A stretch of DNA of 64,000 bases, taken from positions 1 through 64,000 of the forward strand of contig NZ_JAGDYL010000006.1 of assembly GCF_017565705.1 (NCBI RefSeq), read 5' to 3'. Within the stretch, counting starts at the first letter, position 1, and every line of letters begins with the position of its first letter. The position numbers were made by a program, and so were the translations under genes. Positions 33,053 through 41,377 of the stretch are shown here, one piece after another. This stretch comes from Leucobacter ruminantium (lineage in GTDB: Bacteria; Actinomycetota; Actinomycetes; Actinomycetales; Microbacteriaceae). Below the pieces are notes generated by a model, which saw nothing but the letters and a program-made list of their open reading frames with translations, was not told the origin of the DNA and did no database searches.

Positions 33053-34120
33053 ATGGCGGCAGAACGCCAGGGATCGGAGCGCGCCGTCTCCGAGCGCAGC
33101 CTCGCCGTGCTGCACGCGATCGTCAGCGACTACATCTCGTCGAACGAGCCCGTCGGCTCCAAGGCGATCGTCGACAGGCACAGCTTCGGGGTCTCGGCCG
33201 CCACGATCCGCAACGACATGGCCCTGCTCGAGGAGGACGAGCTGATCGCCCAGCCGCACACCTCCTCCGGTCGGGTGCCGACCGACAAGGGCTACCGCCT
33301 CTACGTCGACACGCTGGCGGGCATCCGCCCCCTCACGAGCGCCCAGAAGACCGCGATCACGCGCTTCCTGAGCGAGTCGAGCGATCTCGACGATGTGATG
33401 GCCCGCTCGGTGCGACTGCTCGCCCAGCTCACGAACCAGGTCGCCGTGGTGCAGTATCCGTCGCTGCGTCGCACCGTCGTGCGGCACATCGACCTCGTCG
33501 CGGTCGGCGAGGATCGCGTGCTCGCGGTGCTGATCCTCGGCAGCGGGGTGGTGGAGCAGCAGCTCGCGCGTCTGCCCGCGTCGCAGGTCACCGAGGCCTG
33601 GGTGCACGGACTGCGGGAGCGAATCGCCGGCGCGATCGTCGGGGCCGATGTGGACGCGGGAATCGTGGCGATCACCCGCCTCGGGGAGACGATGGAGGGC
33701 TGGGTGCACCCGGGCGAGGCAGACCTCGTGCGGAGCGTGCTCGAGGTGGTCGACGCGCAGCTGCGGGCCAACCGCAGCGAGAAGATCGCGATCGCCGGCG
33801 CCGCGAACCTGTCGCGCCCCGGTGAGTTCGCGGGATCCCTCCACACCGTGCTCGAGGCGATCGAGGAGCAGGTGACGCTGCTGCGCCTCTTCGACGAGCT
33901 CGTGCAAGACGAGCGCGAGGTGGCCGCCTCGATCGGTCGCGAGAACGCGCCGTACGGTCTCGCCTCCGCCTCGGTCATCGCGTCGAACTACGAATCCGAG
34001 GGCGTCTCTCCGTCGCGTCTCGGCGTGCTCGGCCCGCTGCGCATGGACTACGCCGCCAACATCGCGGCGGTGCGCGCAGTCGCTCGCTACCTGAACCGCC
34101 TGCTCGGCGAGGATCAGTGA
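33053..34120 (+). CDS. hrcA: heat-inducible transcription repressor HrcA
   Basis: A 355-residue repressor of class I heat-shock genes. The winged helix lies at the N-terminus (SERSLAVLHAIVSDYISSNE, VGSKAIVDRHSFGVSAATIR) and is followed by the GAF-like domain; LIAQPHTSSGRVPTDKGYR is the classic HrcA stretch. A CIRCE site lies about 130 bp upstream, so it represses itself and dnaJ. Length and order with dnaJ are typical for actinobacteria. The ATG follows GGAGGTGCGGC. Confidence 0.97.
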   Translation: MAAERQGSERAVSERSLAVLHAIVSDYISSNEPVGSKAIVDRHSFGVSAATIRNDMALLEEDELIAQPHTSSGRVPTDKGYRLYVDTLAGIRPLTSAQKTAITRFLSESSDLDDVMARSVRLLAQLTNQVAVVQYPSLRRTVVRHIDLVAVGEDRVLAVLILGSGVVEQQLARLPASQVTEAWVHGLRERIAGAIVGADVDAGIVAITRLGETMEGWVHPGEADLVRSVLEVVDAQLRANRSEKIAIAGAANLSRPGEFAGSLHTVLEAIEEQVTLLRLFDELVQDEREVAASIGRENAPYGLASASVIASNYESEGVSPSRLGVLGPLRMDYAANIAAVRAVARYLNRLLGEDQ

Positions 34121-34221
34121 GCGCGGGCTGTTGAGCGAAGACCAGTGAACCGACACCAGTGACTTCCGCGCGCCGCCGTGCGCGGACCAGAACCGACATC
34201 CACACCCTGAGGAGCTGAATC

Positions 34222-35316
34222 GTGGCCGACCACTACGAGACCCTCGGCGTCTCCCGCGAGGCGACGCCCGAAGAGATCAAGAAGGCGTACCGTCGTCTCG
34301 CCCGCGAGCTGCATCCCGATGTGAATCCGAGCGAGGAGGCCTCCGAGAAGTTCAAGGCAGTCACCCACGCCTACGACGTGCTGAGCGACCCCGAGCAGCG
34401 GCAGCGCTACGACATGGGCGGCGACGGCTCCGGCGGCATGGGCGGTTTCGGCGACATCTTCGAGACGTTCTTCGGCGGCGGTTTCGGGGGAGGCCAGCGC
34501 GGTCCGCGCTCGCGCTCGGAGCGCGGCGATGACGCGATGATCCGCGTCGACGTGTCGCTCGAGGAGGTCGTGTTCGGCTCGCAGCGCGAGGTGACGGTGA
34601 ACACGGCCGTGCTCTGCGAGGCCTGCCAGGGATCCTGCTGCCAGCCGGGCACCCACCCGGTGACCTGCGACGTCTGCGGCGGCCAGGGCCAGGTGCAGCG
34701 CCAGGTGCGTTCGCTCTTCGGCAACGTCGTCACGATGCATCCCTGCGGCAGCTGCCAGGGCTACGGCACGATCATCGAGCACCCGTGCGTGAGCTGCGGC
34801 GGCAAGGGCCGCGTGCGCGAGCGCCGCACGATCCCGGTCGACATCCCGTCGGGCATCGACACCGGCACGCGCATGCAGATGCGCGGCGGCGGCGAGGTGG
34901 GCCCTGGCGGCGGCCCGAACGGCGATCTGTTCATCGAGTTCCGCGTCACCCATCACGACATCTTCAGCCGCGATGGCAACGATCTGCTGTGCACGATGCA
35001 GCTGGCGATGACCGACGCGACCCTGGGAACCAAGACCACGGTCGCGGGTCTCGACGGCGACGTCGAGGTCGAGATCGAGGCCGGCACGCAGTCTGGCGAT
35101 CTGATCACGGTCAGGGGGCGAGGGATCCAGGGGCTCCGCACGACCACCCGCGGCGACCTGAAGATCGCGGTGCAGGTCGTGACGCCGACGAAGCTGTCGA
35201 AGAGGGAGCAGGATCTGGTGCGCCAGCTCGCCGCGCTGCGGAAGGACGACGCGCCTCACCTGGGTGAGTTCCAGCAGAGCTTCTTCGGCAAGATTCGCGA
35301 CCGCTTCTTCCGCTAG
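34222..35316 (+). CDS. dnaJ: chaperone DnaJ (second actinobacterial type)
   Basis: A 364-residue co-chaperone that stimulates DnaK. The J-domain (1-66) has [14 protein letters not shown] with the HPD triad; a Gly/Phe-rich linker ([18 protein letters not shown]) follows. The zinc region has four repeats, but the first reads [12 protein letters not shown] in place of CxxCxGxG, while [16 protein letters not shown] and CVSCGGKG are standard. The C-terminal substrate-binding domains are complete. It is co-transcribed with hrcA. Confidence 0.96.
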   Translation: MADHYETLGVSREATPEEIKKAYRRLARELHPDVNPSEEASEKFKAVTHAYDVLSDPEQRQRYDMGGDGSGGMGGFGDIFETFFGGGFGGGQRGPRSRSERGDDAMIRVDVSLEEVVFGSQREVTVNTAVLCEACQGSCCQPGTHPVTCDVCGGQGQVQRQVRSLFGNVVTMHPCGSCQGYGTIIEHPCVSCGGKGRVRERRTIPVDIPSGIDTGTRMQMRGGGEVGPGGGPNGDLFIEFRVTHHDIFSRDGNDLLCTMQLAMTDATLGTKTTVAGLDGDVEVEIEAGTQSGDLITVRGRGIQGLRTTTRGDLKIAVQVVTPTKLSKREQDLVRQLAALRKDDAPHLGEFQQSFFGKIRDRFFR

Positions 35317-35340
35317 ACGCGCGACCGCTACCCTTGAGGG

Positions 35341-36096
35341 GTGGCGAATCTGTACTTCACCGACGGCCTCGCACCGGAGGCGTTCGAGGCCGGCGCGATC
35401 GTCGAGGTGACGGGCGAGGAGGCGCGGCACGCCGTGCGGGTGAGCCGGCTCCGCATGGGCGAGCGCATCATGGTCGGCGACGGCCTGGGCACGGTGGGCG
35501 AGGGGCCGGTGGAGAGCGCCGAGAGGGATCGTTTCACCGTGCGGCTCGAGAGCGTGCGGAGGGATCCCTCGCCCGCGCAGCGGGTCGTGCTCGTGCAGGC
35601 GCTTGCGAAGGGTGATCGCGACGAGCGCGCGGTGGAGCAGGCCACCGAGTTCGGCGTGGACGCGATCGTGCCGTGGGAGGCCGCTCGCTCGGTCTCCCGC
35701 TGGGGCGCGGAGAAGACGGCGAAGGGCGTCGCGAAGTGGGCGCGCATCGCCCGGGAGGCCTCGAAGCAGTCGCTGCGGTCCCGGGTGCCGGGCGTTGCGG
35801 AGCCGGTGCGGCTCGCCCAGCTCTGCGAGGCGGCGGGACGCGAGGGGGTCGCGGTCGTCGCGCTGCATCCCCGCGGCGGCGCACGGTTGACCGCCTGGGC
35901 GGCCGGGGCGGATGTCGCGGTGGCGGGGGAGATCCTGCTCGTCGTCGGCCCCGAGGGAGGCTTCGCCGACGAGGAGCTGGACGCGCTCGAGGCGGCAGGC
36001 GCCGTGGTCCGGGTGCTGGGGGAGACCGTGCTGCGCACGTCGAGCGCGGGCCCCGCGGCAATCGCGGTACTGAACGCGGCTCTCGGCCGCTGGTAG
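35341..36096 (+). CDS. rsmE: 16S rRNA m3U1498 methyltransferase
   Basis: A 251-residue SPOUT-class methyltransferase. The N-terminal PUA-like part (MANLYFTDGL, EEARHAVRVSRLRMGERIMV) precedes the knotted domain with RDERAVEQATEFGVDAIVPW, the SAM-binding loop LLVVGPEGGFADEELDAL and LGETVLRTSSAGPAAIAVLN. It methylates U1498 of 16S rRNA in other bacteria. The GTG at 35341 follows the dnaJ stop by 24 bp; same operon. Confidence 0.95.
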   Translation: MANLYFTDGLAPEAFEAGAIVEVTGEEARHAVRVSRLRMGERIMVGDGLGTVGEGPVESAERDRFTVRLESVRRDPSPAQRVVLVQALAKGDRDERAVEQATEFGVDAIVPWEAARSVSRWGAEKTAKGVAKWARIAREASKQSLRSRVPGVAEPVRLAQLCEAAGREGVAVVALHPRGGARLTAWAAGADVAVAGEILLVVGPEGGFADEELDALEAAGAVVRVLGETVLRTSSAGPAAIAVLNAALGRW

Positions 36097-36109
36097 GCGC
36101 GGGAGCGGC

Positions 36110-36874
36110 TCACTCCCCGCCTGGCAGCCCCTCGAGCGGATCGCCGCACTGGAAGCCCTCGCAGGGCAGCAGCGGGTCGCGCGGCACCACGCCCTCGGGC
36201 GGGGTCAGCAGATACTCGGCGCGTTCCCTTTGCACGTGCTGGATCCCTTGCGAGGTCATGACGCTGCGGCCCAGCTCGCACCTGGGGTCGAAGGGCGGCT
36301 GCTCGTAGTCGAAGGCGCGCAGCGCCTCGACGCCCCACTCGGCCTCGAACTCCTCGCGGATCTCTGCGGTGCGCTGTTCCGCCTCGTCCGCGTACCCATC
36401 GGGGAGTTCGAGCCCTTCCGGCGGCTCGAACAGTTCGGAGTAGTCGCCGGGTAGCTGCAGCCTCTGCTCGGCCGAGACCGTCGCCGAGTGGATCACGGGC
36501 GCCGCGAACGGCGGGATCCGCGGCCCGCGCACGACGAGGTCGTAGGTGAATCCGGGGATCAGGGCGAGCTCGGTGCTCGGGTCGCTCGTGCACGCGACCG
36601 TTTTGCGGGAGACGAAGGTGCCGCAGTCGCTCGACTGCTTCGGCGCGATGCCGCTGCGCCTGGAGCCGGTGAAAGGCCCCTCCTGGATCGTGCAGGAGCC
36701 GACGGTTTCCGCAGGGAAGAGCGGGCTCGCGAGCGGGAGGCCGACGACCACGAGCAGGCCGATGAGCGGCGCTCCGAGCAGCGGCGCCCAGATCCGCGCC
36801 CGCGGGAGCCTCCGCGGCCTTGCCGCGGAGGCGGTCGAGCCTGCGGAGGCTTCGGAGTCGGAGGAGGCGGGCAC
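36110..36874 (-). CDS. membrane-anchored protein of unknown function
   Basis: A 254-residue protein with a short cytoplasmic basic N-terminus, one membrane span (about 27-50: IWAPLLGAPLIGLLVVVGLP) and an extracellular part with several cysteines (GSCTIQEG, SDCGTF, VACTSD, PRCELG, LPCEGFQCGD) that could form disulfides. No family is recognised. I chose the GTG at 36874; longer in-frame extensions would run into the HIT gene on the other strand. It is convergent with rsmE and divergent from the HIT gene. Confidence 0.65.
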   Translation of the reverse strand: MPASSDSEASAGSTASAARPRRLPRARIWAPLLGAPLIGLLVVVGLPLASPLFPAETVGSCTIQEGPFTGSRRSGIAPKQSSDCGTFVSRKTVACTSDPSTELALIPGFTYDLVVRGPRIPPFAAPVIHSATVSAEQRLQLPGDYSELFEPPEGLELPDGYADEAEQRTAEIREEFEAEWGVEALRAFDYEQPPFDPRCELGRSVMTSQGIQHVQRERAEYLLTPPEGVVPRDPLLPCEGFQCGDPLEGLPGGE

Positions 36875-36941
36875 GGCACCATTCTGCCAGCAACCGAAAC
36901 CCCGGTGATCCGCACGGGAACCGCCCGGTAGACTGGATGGC

Positions 36942-37292
36942 ATGGCAGCAGAGACCGTGTTCGGCAAGATCGTCTCGGGGGAGATCCCTGTCGATATCAT
37001 CGCGGAGACCGATCGGGTGATCGCCTTCCTCGACATCGCGCCGCAGGCGCCACTGCACGCGCTCGTCATCCCGAAGACGACCGAGTACGCGAACGTGGCC
37101 GAGCTCGCGGCAGGCGACCCCGAGACCCTCGCCGAGATGGTGACGGTCGCGAAGCGGATCGCCGACGAGCGCGCCAACGGCGAGTTCAGGCTCGTCTTCA
37201 ACAACGGCGCCAGCGCGGGCCAGACCGTCTTCCACGTGCACGCGCACGTGCTCGCCGGAGATCTCGAGGAGAGCACGCTCGTTGGATCCTGA
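36942..37292 (+). CDS. HIT-family nucleotide-binding protein
   Basis: A 116-residue histidine-triad hydrolase of the HinT branch, which removes groups from adenosine phosphoramidates. The fold starts with FGKIVSGEIP and ends with the triad HVHAHVL; HALVIPK and FNNGASAGQTVFH are typical. The stop codon lies inside the start region of phoH, so both are co-translated. Confidence 0.95.
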   Translation: MAAETVFGKIVSGEIPVDIIAETDRVIAFLDIAPQAPLHALVIPKTTEYANVAELAAGDPETLAEMVTVAKRIADERANGEFRLVFNNGASAGQTVFHVHAHVLAGDLEESTLVGS

Positions 37293-38265
37293 GCTGCAGC
37301 GCACCGTCCTGCTCACCGGCGTCGACCTCGCCGCCTTCCTCGGGCACCGGGACCGGCTCATCGCCGACCTCGAAGCCCAGCACCCCGACGTGCAGTTCCA
37401 TGTGCGCGACGAGGTGCTGTCGCTGCGCGGCCCGGCCGACGAGGTGCGACAGGCCGAGGAAGTGGTGAACGAGGTGCTCGAGGTGGCGCGCCGCAGCGGC
37501 GCCGTCTCGGGGCAGGACGTGAGGGAGGTGACCCGCATGGTGCAGCGCGGTGACGGGCCGACGGCGGCGCAGGTGCTCAGCGAGCCGATCCTCACTGTGC
37601 GGGGCAACGCCGTGCGCCCGCAGACGGCGGGACAGCGCTCATACGTCGACGCCATCGACCGCAACACGATCGTGTTCGGCATCGGACCGGCGGGCACGGG
37701 CAAGACCTACCTCGCGATGGCGAAGGCCGTGCAGGCGCTGCAGCGGCGCGAGGTCGCGAAGATCATCCTCACCCGTCCGGCCGTGGAGGCGGGCGAGCGG
37801 CTCGGCTACCTGCCCGGCAGCCTCGAGGACAAGATCGATCCCTATCTCAGGCCCCTCTTCGACGCCGTCGGCTCGATGATGGACCCCGATCTCGTGCCGA
37901 GGCTCCTCGCGAACGGCACGATCGAGGTCGCGCCGCTCGCCTACATGCGCGGGCGCACCCTCAACGAGTCGTTCGTGATCCTCGACGAGGCGCAGAACAC
38001 GACTCCGGAGCAGATGAAGATGTTCCTCACGCGCCTCGGGTACGGCTCCAAGATGGTCGTGACGGGCGACATCACCCAGGTCGACCTGCCGATCGCCGCG
38101 AGCGGGCTGCGCGTGGTGAACCGCATCCTGCGCGGAGTCGAAGACGTGCACTTCGCGGAGCTCACGGCGGACGACATCGTGCGCCACAGCCTCGTCGGGC
38201 GCATCGTGGACGCCTACAGCGTCTACGAGGAGAGCAGACAGCAGCGGAAGGACGGTGCCCCATGA
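37282..38265 (+). CDS. phoH: PhoH-like ATPase
   Basis: A 327-residue PhoH family protein. Walker A GPAGTGKTYLAMA, the RPAVEAGERLGYLPG segment, Walker B FVILDEAQNTTPEQMKMFLT and GDITQVDLP are all present. An N-terminal KH-like part precedes the ATPase. The TTG at 37282 gives the normal length and overlaps the HIT gene end; the next in-frame starts would cut the KH-like part. It forms a tight unit with ybeY, as is common; a role in RNA metabolism is inferred. Confidence 0.93.
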   Translation: MDPELQRTVLLTGVDLAAFLGHRDRLIADLEAQHPDVQFHVRDEVLSLRGPADEVRQAEEVVNEVLEVARRSGAVSGQDVREVTRMVQRGDGPTAAQVLSEPILTVRGNAVRPQTAGQRSYVDAIDRNTIVFGIGPAGTGKTYLAMAKAVQALQRREVAKIILTRPAVEAGERLGYLPGSLEDKIDPYLRPLFDAVGSMMDPDLVPRLLANGTIEVAPLAYMRGRTLNESFVILDEAQNTTPEQMKMFLTRLGYGSKMVVTGDITQVDLPIAASGLRVVNRILRGVEDVHFAELTADDIVRHSLVGRIVDAYSVYEESRQQRKDGAP

Positions 38266-38723
38266 GCGTCGAGATCAACAACGAGTCGGGAATCGCCGTC
38301 GAGGAGGAGCGGCTGCAGCGCCTCGCCGCCTTCGTGCTCGAGTCGCTGCACGTGCACCCCGACACCGAGCTGGGCGTGATGATGGTCGACGAGGCGGCGA
38401 TCGAGCAGCTGCACGTGCAGTGGATGGACGAGCCCGGCCCCACCGATGTGCTGAGCTTCCCGATGGACGAGCTGCGCCCGGGCCGCGTCGACGCGAAGAC
38501 GCCGGCCGGGCTGCTCGGCGACGTCGTCATCTGTCCCCAGGTAGCCGAGCTGCAGGCTGAGGCCGCGGGTCATGACCTGGCGCAGGAGGTGTCGGTGCTG
38601 CTCACGCACGGGATGCTGCACCTGCTGGGCTTCGACCACGCGACTCCCGACGAGGAGGCGGAGATGTTCGGTCTGCAGCGCGATCTTCTGCTCTCGTTCG
38701 CCATGCGCGAGCGGGGCCGATGA
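38262..38723 (+). CDS. ybeY: endoribonuclease YbeY
   Basis: A 153-residue zinc-dependent protein for 16S rRNA maturation and ribosome quality control. The metal motif is HGMLHLLGFDH (HxxxHxxGxDH), preceded by TDVLSFPMDEL and LGDVVICP. The ATG overlaps the phoH stop and its stop overlaps the next gene. Confidence 0.96.
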   Translation: MSVEINNESGIAVEEERLQRLAAFVLESLHVHPDTELGVMMVDEAAIEQLHVQWMDEPGPTDVLSFPMDELRPGRVDAKTPAGLLGDVVICPQVAELQAEAAGHDLAQEVSVLLTHGMLHLLGFDHATPDEEAEMFGLQRDLLLSFAMRERGR

Positions 38724-40009
38724 GCGTCGGACTCGCGGCGCTGCTGATCGGCGTCGCGCTCCTGCTCGTCGGCTTCGGCGGCCTGCTCGCCGCGACCGAT
38801 GCGGCGCTCGGCGTGCGGTCGCGGGCCGAGCTCGTCTCCCTCGCCGAGGAGTCGCCGCGCGTGGGAAAGGCTATCCGCGCGATCGCGGAGGACGAGCGCG
38901 CCCACCTCAACGCGCTCGGCTTCGCCCGCGTGTTCGCCGAGACGCTCTCGGCCGTGCTCATCACGCTCGTGCTGGCCTACTCCCTCGACAACCTGTGGCT
39001 GACGCTCGTCGTCGCGGGGCTCGCGATGACGGCGATGACCTTCGTGCTCGTCGGTTCGAGCCCGCGCACCGTCGGCACCCACCACCCCGAGGCGATCATC
39101 CGCGTCACGGCGCGCACGGTGCGCGCTCTGCGCGTGGTGCTCGGTCCGCTCGCGACGGGTCTGATCAGGCTCGGCGACCGCGTGACCCCGGGGCGGGGCC
39201 AGGGATCCGCTCGCATCCGCGACGAGCAGCAGCTGCTGTCGATGGTCGACCAGGCCGCTGAACAGGCACTGCTCGAGACCGACGACCGCGACTACATCCA
39301 CTCGCTCGTGGAGTTCGGCGACACCCTCGTGCGCGAGGTGATGGTGCCGCGCATCGACATGGTCACCGTCTCGAGCGAGGCGACCGTGCGCGAGTCGCTC
39401 GAGCAGCTGCTCGCCTCCCGCCACTCCCGAGTGCCGGTCTTCGCGGGAGAGGTCGACGATGTCGCAGGCATCGCCTATCTGCGCGACGCCAGCGGCTTCG
39501 TGCTGCGACGCCCGGAGGAGGCGGAGACGGCGCCGATCACCCGCATCATGAAGCCCGCGCTCTTCGTGCCGGAGCTGCAGCGCGCCGACGACCTGCTGCG
39601 GCAGATGCAGCACGAGGCCACTCACATCGCGCTCGTCGTCGACGAGTACGGCGGCATCTCGGGCCTCGTCACGCTCGAGGATCTCATCGAGGAACTGCTC
39701 GGAGACATCTCTGACGAGCACGACCGAGAGGTGCCCGAGGTGGAGCTGCAGGAGGGAGGTTCGCTGCTCGTGAGCGCGCGCCTCTCGGTGGAGCGGCTCG
39801 GCGAGCTCTTCGACGTGGAACTCGACGACGAGGACGTCGACACGGTCGGCGGTCTCGTCGCCAAGCATCTCGGGCGTCTGCCCGAGACCGGTGACCGGGT
39901 GGTCGTCGAGGGGATCGAGCTGACCGCGGCGGGCATGCTGCGCCGCCGTCAGCGACTGCTGACCGTCGAGGCGAGGCGCATCGGCGAGAACGAAGGGGAA
40001 CACGAATGA
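38720..40009 (+). CDS. CBS-domain hemolysin/CorC-type membrane protein
   Basis: A 429-residue protein of the CNNM/CorC group, possibly in magnesium or cobalt efflux. An N-terminal DUF21 region has membrane helices (VGLAALLIGVALLLVGFGGL and LSAVLITLVLAYSLDNLWLT). Then come two CBS repeats (RIDMVTVSSEATVRESLEQL and MKPALFVPELQRADDLLRQM) and a CorC-type C-terminal domain from YGGISGLVTLEDLIEEL. Placement between ybeY and era is standard; both ends overlap neighbours by ATGA. Confidence 0.93.
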   Translation: MSVGLAALLIGVALLLVGFGGLLAATDAALGVRSRAELVSLAEESPRVGKAIRAIAEDERAHLNALGFARVFAETLSAVLITLVLAYSLDNLWLTLVVAGLAMTAMTFVLVGSSPRTVGTHHPEAIIRVTARTVRALRVVLGPLATGLIRLGDRVTPGRGQGSARIRDEQQLLSMVDQAAEQALLETDDRDYIHSLVEFGDTLVREVMVPRIDMVTVSSEATVRESLEQLLASRHSRVPVFAGEVDDVAGIAYLRDASGFVLRRPEEAETAPITRIMKPALFVPELQRADDLLRQMQHEATHIALVVDEYGGISGLVTLEDLIEELLGDISDEHDREVPEVELQEGGSLLVSARLSVERLGELFDVELDDEDVDTVGGLVAKHLGRLPETGDRVVVEGIELTAAGMLRRRQRLLTVEARRIGENEGEHE

Positions 40010-40959
40010 CCGAAGAGCTCTCGGCGAGCGGCGAGGGATCCGGGATCGGCCCGGCGGGCGAGGCGTTCCGTGCCGGCTTTGTCTCCTTCGTGGGGCGGCC
40101 CAACGTCGGCAAGTCCACCCTCACCAACGCCCTGGTGGGGGAGAAGATCGCCATCACGAGCCCCAAGCCTCAGACCACGCGACGGGCGATCAGGGGCATC
40201 GTGCACCGCCCCGACGGCCAGCTCATCATCGTCGACACTCCGGGCATCCACCGGCCCCGCACGCTGCTCGGCGAGCGGCTCAACGCCCTCGTGGAGGCCA
40301 CGCTCGGCGACGTCGACGTGATCGGCTTCTGCGTGCCCGCGAATGAGAAGCTCGGCCCGGGCGACCGTTTCATCAACGAGCGCATCGACGACTTCCCCCG
40401 CGCCAGGAAGGTCGCGATCCTCACCAAGGTCGATGAGGCGTCGCAGGGCGAGATCATCGACCAGCTCACCCGACTCGGCGAGCTCCGCGAGTGGGACGCC
40501 GTCGTCCCGATCTCCTCGGTCACCCGGGAGCAGCTCGACGTGCTCTCCGACGTGCTGCTCGGGCTCATGCCCGAATCACCCGCGCTGTACGAGGACGAGA
40601 CGACGACCGACGAGGCGGAGGACGACCGCATCGCCGAGCTGATCCGCGAGGCCGCGCTCGAGGGCGCGCGCGAGGAGCTGCCGCACTCGCTCGCTGCCAC
40701 GGTCGACGACCGCGAGGAGCGCGAGGGCGAGAACGGCGAGCCCGGCCTCGTCGAGATCTACGCCTCCATCTATGTCGAGCGCGACAGCCAGAAGGGCATC
40801 GTCATCGGCAAGGGCGGCTCCCGGCTCCGCGGCGTCGGGGAGCGCGCGCGCCGCGAGATCGAGGAGCTGATCGGCCGCCGCGTCTACCTGTCGCTGCGCG
40901 TGAAGGTGCTCAAGGAGTGGCAGCGCGACCCCAAGGCGCTCGGTAGACTCGGGTTCTGA
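40006..40959 (+). CDS. era: GTPase Era
   Basis: A 317-residue GTPase that helps 16S rRNA processing and 30S assembly. GRPNVGKSTLTNALVGEK (G1), TTRRAIRGIV (G2), DTPGIHRPR (G3) and TKVDEAS (G4) are clear. The KH domain at the end contains VIGKGGSRLRGVGERARREI. An acidic insert (about 197-245, EDETTTDEAEDD onward) sits between the domains. The ATG overlaps the previous stop. Confidence 0.97.
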   Translation: MTEELSASGEGSGIGPAGEAFRAGFVSFVGRPNVGKSTLTNALVGEKIAITSPKPQTTRRAIRGIVHRPDGQLIIVDTPGIHRPRTLLGERLNALVEATLGDVDVIGFCVPANEKLGPGDRFINERIDDFPRARKVAILTKVDEASQGEIIDQLTRLGELREWDAVVPISSVTREQLDVLSDVLLGLMPESPALYEDETTTDEAEDDRIAELIREAALEGAREELPHSLAATVDDREEREGENGEPGLVEIYASIYVERDSQKGIVIGKGGSRLRGVGERARREIEELIGRRVYLSLRVKVLKEWQRDPKALGRLGF

Positions 40960-40979
40960 CCGTCGCGAGAAGGAGCACA

Positions 40980-41354
40980 GTGAACGACATCACCGACCAG
41001 GCGCAGCTCACCACCCTGTTCCAGAGCTACGGCGTCTTCGGCATCGTCTGGTACCTCGTGATCGCGATTGCGCTGTGGCGCATATTCTCGAAGGCCGGCT
41101 ATCCCGGGATCCTCGCGATCATCCCGATCGTCAACGTGTTCGTCCTCGTGAAGGTCGCGGGCTACTCCGCGTGGATGACCCTGCTCTACCTCGTGCCGAT
41201 CGCGAACCTGATCTTCAGCATCTTCGTCGCGATCCGTCTCGGGCAGCGCTTCGGCAAGGGCGGCGCGTTCTCGTTCTTCCTGCTGTGGCTCTTCTCGGTG
41301 ATCGGCTACCTCATCCTCGGCTTCGGGGGAGCGCGGTACAGCCCGCGACGCTGA
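40980..41354 (+). CDS. small four-helix membrane protein (DUF5684-like)
   Basis: A 124-residue integral membrane protein with four hydrophobic segments (VWYLVIAIALWRIFSK, ILAIIPIVNVFVLVKVAG, LLYLVPIANLIFSIFVAI, FFLLWLFSVIGYLILGFG). The pattern GYPGILAIIPIVNVFVLVKV is common in small proteins of the DUF5684 type, unknown in function. GTG start after AGGAG; it trails era by 20 bp and may share its transcript. Confidence 0.75.
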   Translation: MNDITDQAQLTTLFQSYGVFGIVWYLVIAIALWRIFSKAGYPGILAIIPIVNVFVLVKVAGYSAWMTLLYLVPIANLIFSIFVAIRLGQRFGKGGAFSFFLLWLFSVIGYLILGFGGARYSPRR

Positions 41355-41377
41355 CCTCCCCGGTTGCAGCCGATCCC

